A DNA stretch of 37,109 nt. It comes from Roseburia sp. GTDB lineage: Bacteria; Bacillota; Clostridia; Lachnospirales; Lachnospiraceae. The notes beneath the pieces are model-generated. The model ran no database searches, was not told the DNA's origin, and saw only the letters and a program-made list of their open reading frames with translations. The translations under genes were made by a program, and so were the position numbers. Location: NCBI GenBank assembly GCA_023662875.1, contig JAMPIG010000031.1:1-37109 (forward strand). Direction: 5' to 3'. This document shows, piece by piece, positions 1 through 6,060 of the stretch; within the stretch, counting starts at the first letter, position 1, and each line of letters starts with the position of its first letter.

Positions 1-45
1 TCCTTGTATTAGTGCGCCCTTTTTTAGGCTGCTAAGTCTTATTTT

Positions 46-588
46 TCAATCTATCTCCGGAATCCGGATTTCCACCTCACATTCGGCATATGCGGCGTCC
101 GGATTCTGACTGTCTTTCGTACAAGCTGCGGAAACCGTCAATTGACCGTCGGCCAAGGCCAAGAAGGTATCTTCATCCATGACCAGCGTCGCATCGAGGC
201 AGTTTAAGCCGGCGACGTCTGAGGGCGAAACCGTCAGACAGTCGGAATAGTCGTTTCCTTCCGAATCCGTAAACTTCAGCCAGCGGGTATCCTCGAAGAG
301 GCTTCCGCCGAAAAACGGAACCGGGTAACCGATCCGAAAACGGAGCTGGTAATTGTCGGAGCGTTTGATGAGATACACTTTGGAAAAGAGTAAATGAGAC
401 TGCTCCAGGACGCTGCGGTCGGCTTCCAGAACCGCAAGATCCTGTCCCCAATCCGGATAGTGAGCGTCCTCTGTCTGGCCGACGAGTCCCTTGTCAAGCC
501 CTTTTTGCGGGAAGCTGACGCAGGCGTAGGTCAAATAAGCAGCCAGCCCGATGACAACCGCTAACAGGGCGTATTTCAGGTATTTCAT
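46..588 (-). CDS. Membrane-anchored or secreted protein of unknown function
   Basis: This gene encodes 180 residues and I do not recognise the family. I chose the ATG at 588 because an AGGAGG-type ribosome binding site lies just upstream; the frame stays open to 678, but that extra 30-residue stretch crosses a palindrome and has no comparable site. Residues about 5-25 are a hydrophobic segment (start MKYLKYALLAVVIG), either a signal peptide or a single membrane anchor. A cysteine at residue 23 (LTYAC) hints at lipidation, but it does not fit a lipobox well. The remainder is acidic and polar, consistent with an extracytoplasmic soluble domain. It is transcribed alone, away from the ABC-F gene to its right. 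No function can be assigned. Confidence 0.7.
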   Translation of the reverse strand: MKYLKYALLAVVIGLAAYLTYACVSFPQKGLDKGLVGQTEDAHYPDWGQDLAVLEADRSVLEQSHLLFSKVYLIKRSDNYQLRFRIGYPVPFFGGSLFEDTRWLKFTDSEGNDYSDCLTVSPSDVAGLNCLDATLVMDEDTFLALADGQLTVSAACTKDSQNPDAAYAECEVEIRIPEID

Positions 589-642
589 GGAATTCCCTCC
601 TTTTTCGCGATAAAGAATTTGGTTGCAGTACTCAGATTTGCA

Positions 643-693
643 GTATATAATAGAAGCACAGGGCGCTTCTATTATCAAAAGTATATAATAGAA
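643..693. repeat. Palindromic repeat of the ATAATAGAA...TTCTATTAT type
   Basis: Positions 647-657 and 665-675 form a perfect 11-bp inverted repeat (ATAATAGAAGC / GCTTCTATTAT) with a 7-base loop. The 13-bp word GTATATAATAGAA occurs at 643-655 and again at 681-693. The outer words are shared with the larger palindromes at 27671-27741, so this is probably a dispersed extragenic element. It sits in the 5' region of the leftward gene and would be transcribed with it. Confidence 0.7.
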
Positions 694-697
694 TCAA
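669..697 (-). promoter_or_regulatory. Possible promoter of the leftward gene, overlapping the palindrome
   Basis: On the minus strand, TTGATT (697-692) and TAATAG (674-669) are separated by 17 bp. The -10 element overlaps the right arm of the palindrome, so the transcript would begin inside the repeat. The match is moderate and rests on sequence alone. Confidence 0.3.
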
Positions 698-847
698 GGG
701 AAATGCAAGAATATTCTGCTTTCCATGTCCCGGGGACTGACGAATATCGGACAGCGTTGCGGGACGTTTGATTCAGGACAAGTGAAATGGCTTGCCGGTT
801 CATCCCGTTAGAGGTGCAGGCAGAAGAGAACGACAGGGAAGGCAGTT

Positions 848-3031
848 ATGAGATATCAGATCAGACACGCACTGGTGCAGTACGGCGCGGATACCATATT
901 GGAGGATGCAAATTTTGAGGTGCGGGACAACGAAAAAATAGCGATCGTAGGCAGAAACGGCTGTGGAAAGACCACGCTTCTGAAGCTCATTGTCGGAGAT
1001 ATTCAGATGAACAATCCGGACAGCGACGAGGAGTGCGGGATCACCATGGCGGGGAAGCAGGAGATCGGATTCCTGCGGCAGGTGAATTTTGAGGATCGGG
1101 ATGTGACGGTGGAGGAGGAGATCAAAAAGACCTTTGCGCCGGTCTTCGCCTGCGAGAAGAGGATGGAGGAGCTGGAGGAGCGGATGAAAAGCTCGGACAG
1201 CAGGCAGCTTCTGGGGGAGTACGACAGCCTGCAGAAAAGGATGGAGGCTCTGAGAGGATATTCCTGGCGGCAGGATATGGAGGTGATGTTCCAGAGGTTC
1301 GGTTTTGCGTTGGAGGATCTGAGCCGTCCGATCGGCAGCTTTTCCGGGGGACAGCAGACGAAGGTAGCCTTTATCAAGCTGCTTTTAGGCAGGCCGGATA
1401 TCATGCTGTTGGACGAGCCCACGAACCATCTGGATCTCCCGACGATTGAGTGGCTGGAGGGGTATTTGAAAACCTATGACAAAGCTGTCATAATTGTATC
1501 CCACGACCGGATGTTTCTGGATAAGGTCGTCGATGTGACCTATGAGATCGAATACCACAGGATCAAGCGCTATCCGGGAAATTATTCGGCTTTTGTGAAG
1601 CGGAAGGAAGAGGATCTGATCAAGCAGGAAAAGGACTACGAGGAGCAGCAGAAGGAGATCGCGCGGCTCACGGAGTGGATTGAGAAGTGGAAGAACACGC
1701 CCTCGAAGGTAGCGGCCACAAGATCCAAGCGGATGGCGATCGAGCATATGGTGAAGATCGAGAAGCCGCGAAGATTTGACACAAGAGCCTTTCATGCCCG
1801 GTATATACCCCGGACGGAGAGTTATACGAATGTGGTGCAGGCGAAAAGGCTGGACATAGGCTACGATCATACCCTGGAGGAGATTACCTTTCTATTGCAG
1901 AAGAAGGAGCGTCTGGCCGTGATCGGCGAGAACGGGAAGGGGAAATCCACTCTTTTAAGGACGCTGATCGGGGAGATCCCGGCTCTGGGAGGCGAGTACA
2001 GGTTCGGGCAGAACGTGGAGTGGGGCTACTTTGACCAGCAGAAGGCGGTACAGGACGGCGCGGATCCGGAGCAGACGGTATTGGACAATTTCTGGGAGGC
2101 TTATCCCGGTTATCTGCGGGAGGAGGTGCGCAGCGCGCTGGGAGGATTTCTGTTTTCCCAGGAGGATGTGCTGAAAAAGATGGGGCAGCTCTCCGGAGGG
2201 GAGAAGGTGCGTCTTTCGCTGTGCAAGATGCTGCAGACCAGGCCGAACCTTCTGATTCTGGACGAGCCTACCAACCATATGGATATCGTCGGCAAGGAGG
2301 CTTTGGAGCAGATGCTGGGCCAGTATGAGGGAACGGTGCTTTTTGTGTCCCACGACAGGTATTTTATCAGCCGGATTGCCACCGGTATCCTGGAATTTTC
2401 CCGGGACGGGGTAAAGCAGTATAACCTGAATTATGAGGATTACCTGAATGAGAAGCGGCGGGAAGCGGCGGGACTGACCGGAGGCCGGAGCGCCGCAGGA
2501 GCCGGGACTGTCGGAAGGAGCGGCGGCGCGGGAAAGCAGGGAGATTCGGTGGGAAAGACGGCATTTTCTTCGGAAAGGCACAGCGAGACGGAAAGACGGC
2601 AAGCGTCCGGCGGAGCGGGAAGCGGCGGCGCGGACGGCTTGAAGCGGGTCGGTAATTTTGACGGCGCGGCGGACGGCTCAAAGCGGGTTGGCTATTTTGA
2701 CGGCGCGGCGGGAAACGGAGGCTCAGGCGGCATGCCGGGAGTCGCAGGAAATCCCACTTTGTCGGACATATTTGACAAAAAGACGTACTATAACCCCGGG
2801 AAGATACGTTCCCGGCTGCGGAATCAGCTGGAAAAGTATGAGCGCCAGCTTACCGAGAGCGAGGAGCGGCAGGCGGAGCTGAAGATGACGCTTTTGGATC
2901 CGGCGCTGGCTACCGATTATACCAGATTGATGGAGATTCAGAACGACATCGACGCGGAGGAAAAAAAGCAGGAGAACCTGCTGGAGCGGATGCTGGAGAC
3001 GGAGACGGCGCTGGAGGAGATGCGGGAATGA
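848..3031 (+). CDS. ABC-F family ATPase with low-complexity linker
   Basis: This is a 727-residue soluble protein with two ABC ATPase domains and no membrane segments, the ABC-F layout. Members bind the ribosome and act in translation or antibiotic resistance. The first Walker A is GRNGCGKTT near residue 36, with signature FSGGQQ and Walker B LLDEPTNHLD. The second set is GENGKGKST, LSGGEK and LILDEPTNHMD. A charged inter-domain linker lies between about residues 235 and 310. After the second ATPase, residues ~540-632 form a Gly/Ala/Ser/Arg-rich tract with a 13-residue tandem repeat (DGLKRVGNFDGAA, then DGSKRVGYFDGAA), followed by a C-terminal coiled coil (about 650-727). The tract makes it longer than typical members of about 520-650 residues. 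The subtype (EttA, Uup, YdiF or resistance type) cannot be settled here; the C-terminal coiled coil recalls Uup/YdiF. Confidence 0.92.
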   Translation: MRYQIRHALVQYGADTILEDANFEVRDNEKIAIVGRNGCGKTTLLKLIVGDIQMNNPDSDEECGITMAGKQEIGFLRQVNFEDRDVTVEEEIKKTFAPVFACEKRMEELEERMKSSDSRQLLGEYDSLQKRMEALRGYSWRQDMEVMFQRFGFALEDLSRPIGSFSGGQQTKVAFIKLLLGRPDIMLLDEPTNHLDLPTIEWLEGYLKTYDKAVIIVSHDRMFLDKVVDVTYEIEYHRIKRYPGNYSAFVKRKEEDLIKQEKDYEEQQKEIARLTEWIEKWKNTPSKVAATRSKRMAIEHMVKIEKPRRFDTRAFHARYIPRTESYTNVVQAKRLDIGYDHTLEEITFLLQKKERLAVIGENGKGKSTLLRTLIGEIPALGGEYRFGQNVEWGYFDQQKAVQDGADPEQTVLDNFWEAYPGYLREEVRSALGGFLFSQEDVLKKMGQLSGGEKVRLSLCKMLQTRPNLLILDEPTNHMDIVGKEALEQMLGQYEGTVLFVSHDRYFISRIATGILEFSRDGVKQYNLNYEDYLNEKRREAAGLTGGRSAAGAGTVGRSGGAGKQGDSVGKTAFSSERHSETERRQASGGAGSGGADGLKRVGNFDGAADGSKRVGYFDGAAGNGGSGGMPGVAGNPTLSDIFDKKTYYNPGKIRSRLRNQLEKYERQLTESEERQAELKMTLLDPALATDYTRLMEIQNDIDAEEKKQENLLERMLETETALEEMRE
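2631..2708 (+). repeat. 39-bp tandem repeat inside the ABC-F linker
   Basis: Two copies of a 39-bp unit (2631-2669 and 2670-2708) encode DGLKRVGNFDGAA and DGSKRVGYFDGAA. The period is a multiple of three, so copy number can change without breaking the frame. The surrounding DNA is very rich in GGCGG-type words. Confidence 0.8.
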
Positions 3032-3085
3032 GAAACGGAGGAGAAATACAGAGGCAGGTGCCGTTGCCTTGGTCTGAAAAAACAG

Positions 3086-3114
3086 TTGACTTTTGCGCTT
3101 TAAACTGTTAAACT
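3086..3114 (+). promoter_or_regulatory. Sigma-A-type promoter for the aldolase-like gene
   Basis: TTGACT at 3086-3091 and TAAACT at 3109-3114 are separated by exactly 17 bp. An inverted repeat (AACAGTT at 3081-3087, AACTGTT at 3103-3109) brackets the promoter and could be an operator. The promoter lies in the 167-bp gap after the ABC-F gene. Confidence 0.55.
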
Positions 3115-3198
3115 TATCGTCGCAGAGAAACACAGGGCGGCCTGTGGAACGGCGCGCTGTCCGCCGCGAGAGAGGACGGCGCGGAAACGAGGGAGAAG

Positions 3199-4173
3199 AT
3201 GAAGGAGATTTCCAGTTTGATTGCTTATCGGCCGGAGGTAAAGGTAGTGGACGCCACCCTGCGGGACGGCGGCCTGGTGAACGATTTTTATTTTGGGGAT
3301 GACTTTGCGAAGGCGCTTTATCTGGCGAACCTGCGGGCCGGCGTAGATTATATGGAGTTTGGCTATAAGGCTTCCCGGGAGATGTTTGACGTCAATAAAT
3401 TCGGGAAGTGGAAGTTCTGTAAGGACGAGGATATCCGCGCTATTGTCGGGGAGAATGCTACGGATTTGAAGATTTCGGTGATGGCGGATGTGGGCCGGTG
3501 CGACTATAAGACGGATATCATTAACCGGTCGGACAGCCCGATCGACCTCATCCGGGTGGCGACTTATGTGAACACGGTTCCTGGAGCTGTGGATATGATT
3601 GAGGACGCGGCGAAAAAAGGATACGAGGTCAGCTGTAATATCATGGCGGTTTCCAATGTCCAGGAGGGGGAGTTGAAGGTCGCGCTGGATATTCTGGGAC
3701 AGACGCCGACGGAGGTGCTCTACATTGTAGACAGCTACGGCGCGCTGTATCCGGAACAGATTGCCCGGCTTGCGGATACCTATCTGAACGCTGCGGCAAA
3801 GTACGGAAAGAAGGTAGGTATTCATGCGCACAACAATCAGCAGCTTGCCTTCGCCAACACGATCGAGGCCGTGGGGGACGGCGTGGACTGGCTGGACGCT
3901 ACTTACGCCTCCATGGGACGGGGCGCGGGAAACTGCGCCATGGAGCTGCTGCTGGGCTTTTTGAGGAACCCCAAGTACAATGTCTATCCGGCGATTCAGT
4001 TTGTGGATACCTACATGAACCAGCTGAGAGCGGGGGGGGTCGTCTGGGGCTACGATCTGCAGTACCTGATGACCGGTCTGTTAAACCAGCATCCCAGAAG
4101 CGCAATTCAGTTTACAAAGGAGCGCAGGACGGATTACGCGGAGTTTTATCGGGAGATTGTGGCGCAGGATTAA
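3199..4173 (+). CDS. DRE-TIM metallolyase (HMGL/aldolase-like) family protein
   Basis: This 324-residue protein belongs to the pyruvate-carboxyltransferase / HMG-CoA lyase-like TIM-barrel superfamily, which makes or breaks C-C bonds using a divalent metal. Near the N terminus, DATLRDGG (residues ~18-25) supplies the metal-binding Asp and the conserved Arg-Asp. The HAHNNQ motif around residues 209-214 supplies the two metal-binding His, and the glycine-rich GRGAGN loop follows. The closest fit is 4-hydroxy-2-oxovalerate aldolase-like proteins often annotated 'aldolase catalytic domain-containing'. No acylating aldehyde dehydrogenase lies next to it, so the usual aromatic meta-cleavage context is missing and the substrate is unknown. 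The start is supported by GAGGGAGA just upstream. An uninterrupted run of eight G at 4032-4039 lies inside the gene, in frame. Confidence 0.85.
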   Translation: MKEISSLIAYRPEVKVVDATLRDGGLVNDFYFGDDFAKALYLANLRAGVDYMEFGYKASREMFDVNKFGKWKFCKDEDIRAIVGENATDLKISVMADVGRCDYKTDIINRSDSPIDLIRVATYVNTVPGAVDMIEDAAKKGYEVSCNIMAVSNVQEGELKVALDILGQTPTEVLYIVDSYGALYPEQIARLADTYLNAAAKYGKKVGIHAHNNQQLAFANTIEAVGDGVDWLDATYASMGRGAGNCAMELLLGFLRNPKYNVYPAIQFVDTYMNQLRAGGVVWGYDLQYLMTGLLNQHPRSAIQFTKERRTDYAEFYREIVAQD

Positions 4174-4191
4174 GAGAATAACGCCTGACAG

Positions 4192-4234
4192 AGGGTGCAT
4201 CATCATCCGTGAGGGATGGCGGCGCGCCCTTTTT
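4192..4234 (+). terminator. Rho-independent terminator after the aldolase-like gene
   Basis: AGGGTGC (4192-4198) pairs with GCGCCCT (4224-4230) allowing one G-U, and an inner CATCC/GGATG helix closes the loop. TTTTT follows at 4230-4234. It lies 19 bp past the stop codon and separates this gene from metY. Confidence 0.75.
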
Positions 4235-4288
4235 CGTAAATGCGCTGAAAACGTGTTGAAAATGTTCTCCGACGCCGTAAGATTCTGC

Positions 4289-4317
4289 TTGAGTTTCCGG
4301 CGGCGAATGTGTATACT
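4289..4317 (+). promoter_or_regulatory. Promoter of metY
   Basis: TTGAGT (4289-4294) and TATACT (4312-4317) are separated by 17 bp. The start codon is about 65 bp downstream. I saw no SAM riboswitch or T-box features in this leader. Confidence 0.6.
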
Positions 4318-4383
4318 GGAAAGTGGATTTGTGTGAGCAGGAAACGGATGCCGTGGTGAGCAGCGGCGGAAAGGCGGGAAAAT

Positions 4384-5661
4384 ATGAAGCTTGACAGTAT
4401 TTGCGTTCAGGGAGGCTATACGCCGGGAAACGGGGAGCCGAGACAGATTCCGATTGTACAGAGCACAACCTTTAAATACAATACCAGCGAGGATATGGGA
4501 AAGCTTTTCGACCTGGAGGCCAGCGGGTACTTTTATTCCAGACTGCAGAACCCGACGAACGATTCTGTGGCGGCGAAGATCGCGCAGCTGGAGGGCGGGA
4601 CGGCGGCCATGCTGACCGGCAGCGGTCAGGCGGCGAATTTTTACGCCCTGTTTAATATCTGCGGCTGCGGAGATCATATCGTCTCGTCGGCGACGATCTA
4701 CGGCGGCACCTATAATCTGCTTTCCGTGACGATGAAACGGATGGGGATTGAGGTGACTTTTGTAAGTCCCGACGCTGCGGAGGAGGAGCTGGACGGGGCG
4801 TTTCGGGAGAATACGAAGGCGGTGTTCGGCGAGACGATCGCGAACCCTGCGCTGACGGTTCTGGATATCGAAAAATTTGCGCGGGCGGCGCATGACCACG
4901 GCGTGCCGCTGATCGTTGACAATACCTTTGCCACGCCCGTCAACTGCAGGCCCTTTGAGTGGGGGGCGGACATCGTGACGCATTCCACGACAAAGTATAT
5001 GGACGGCCACGGGGCGGCCGTGGGAGGAGCGATCGTAGACAGCGGGAAGTTTGACTGGATGGCGCACGCGGAGAAATTTCCGGGGCTCTGTACGCCGGAC
5101 GACAGCTATCACGGGATTACTTATGTGGAGAAATTCGGGAAAGAGGGCGCCTTTATCACAAAGTGTACCGCGCAGCTGATGCGGGATTTGGGTTCGGTAC
5201 AGAGCCCGCAGAGCGCATTCCTGCTGAACCTGGGGCTGGAAAGCCTGCATGTCAGGATGCGGCGGCATTGCGAGAACGGGCTGGCGGTCGCCCGGTTCCT
5301 GGAGAGGCATGAAAAGGTGGCTTATGTAAATTACTGCGGCCTGCCGGGAGATAAATATTATACTCTGGCGCAGAAGTATCTGCCGGACGGCAGCTGCGGG
5401 GTAGTATCCTTTGGCCTGAAGGGAGGCAGACAGGCGGCCAGCGTCTTTATGGCCGGTCTGAGGATGGCGGCGATTGAGACCCATGTGGCGGATGCGCGAA
5501 CCTGCTGTTTAAACCCTGCTTCCAGTACCCACAGGCAGATGACGGACGAGCAGCTGCGGGAAGCCGGAGTGCCGGCGGAGCTGATCCGGATCAGCTGCGG
5601 AATCGAGGATCCGGAGGATTTGATCGCGGATATCGCGCAGGCGTTGGATAAGATACAGTAA
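4384..5661 (+). CDS. metY: O-acetylhomoserine sulfhydrylase / Cys-Met metabolism PLP enzyme
   Basis: This is a 425-residue cytoplasmic PLP enzyme of the Cys/Met metabolism fold. The length and the N-terminal YSRLQNPTND motif (about 57-66) fit O-acetylhomoserine sulfhydrylase, which joins sulfide or methanethiol to O-acetylhomoserine to form homocysteine or methionine. The PLP lysine is K204 in HSTTKYMDGHG, and DNTFATP upstream is the conserved aspartate region that contacts the cofactor ring. The SGQAAN block is the phosphate-binding segment. It has its own promoter after a terminator; the small zinc-finger gene follows after 11 bp and is probably co-transcribed. Methionine gamma-lyase or a related gamma-synthase is the main alternative, since these families are hard to separate by eye. 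Confidence 0.88.
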   Translation: MKLDSICVQGGYTPGNGEPRQIPIVQSTTFKYNTSEDMGKLFDLEASGYFYSRLQNPTNDSVAAKIAQLEGGTAAMLTGSGQAANFYALFNICGCGDHIVSSATIYGGTYNLLSVTMKRMGIEVTFVSPDAAEEELDGAFRENTKAVFGETIANPALTVLDIEKFARAAHDHGVPLIVDNTFATPVNCRPFEWGADIVTHSTTKYMDGHGAAVGGAIVDSGKFDWMAHAEKFPGLCTPDDSYHGITYVEKFGKEGAFITKCTAQLMRDLGSVQSPQSAFLLNLGLESLHVRMRRHCENGLAVARFLERHEKVAYVNYCGLPGDKYYTLAQKYLPDGSCGVVSFGLKGGRQAASVFMAGLRMAAIETHVADARTCCLNPASSTHRQMTDEQLREAGVPAELIRISCGIEDPEDLIADIAQALDKIQ

Positions 5662-5672
5662 GGGCGAGAGGT

Positions 5673-5993
5673 ATGGATTGTAAAGAATTTGAAAGGCTGA
5701 TCTCCGACTTTATCGACCGGAAGCTGGATTATCCTACTCTGAAGAAATTCTGCGAGCATATGGAGCGCTGCGAAGAGTGCAAGGAGGAGCTGGTGATTCA
5801 GTTCCTTGTGACGGAAGGGGTTCAGAGACTGGAGGACGGCGGAGCCTTCGATCTGCAGAAGGAGCTGGATCAGAGACTGGAGGAAGCGAGGCACGAGCTG
5901 AGGATTCACGACGGGTTTATGCGGATCGGGATTGCGCTGGAGGTTCTCGCGGCCGCGCTGCTGGCGGCGATTATCCTGTGGATTCTACTGTGA
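5673..5993 (+). CDS. Small membrane-anchored zinc-finger (anti-sigma-like) protein
   Basis: This 106-residue protein has an N-terminal zf-HC2-like motif: H45 followed by CEEC in the sequence CEHMERCEEC, the His-x3-Cys-x2-Cys pattern of zinc-binding anti-sigma factors. A helical linker follows, and a C-terminal hydrophobic stretch (residues ~86-106, ending AAIILWILL) should span the membrane. It begins 11 bp after metY with a GAGAGG ribosome binding site and lies 67 bp before polA. No ECF sigma factor gene is adjacent, so an anti-sigma role is only inferred from the fold; it may instead be a small regulator unrelated to sigma control. Confidence 0.7.
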   Translation: MDCKEFERLISDFIDRKLDYPTLKKFCEHMERCEECKEELVIQFLVTEGVQRLEDGGAFDLQKELDQRLEEARHELRIHDGFMRIGIALEVLAAALLAAIILWILL

Positions 5994-6060
5994 CGGCGGC
6001 AGACAGAAGAAAAATCCAGAAGAAATCTTTGGCGGAGGCCGGTGAGGAAGGGAACAGGGA

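Noticed and set aside
589-678. A 30-residue N-terminal extension of the leftward gene
   Set aside because: It would be translated from inside the palindrome without a ribosome binding site, whereas the internal ATG at 588 has an excellent one followed by a hydrophobic leader.
4174-4383. SAM riboswitch or T-box upstream of metY
   Set aside because: The only strong structure is a terminator for the preceding gene, located before the metY promoter. No riboswitch core or T-box motif could be recognised.
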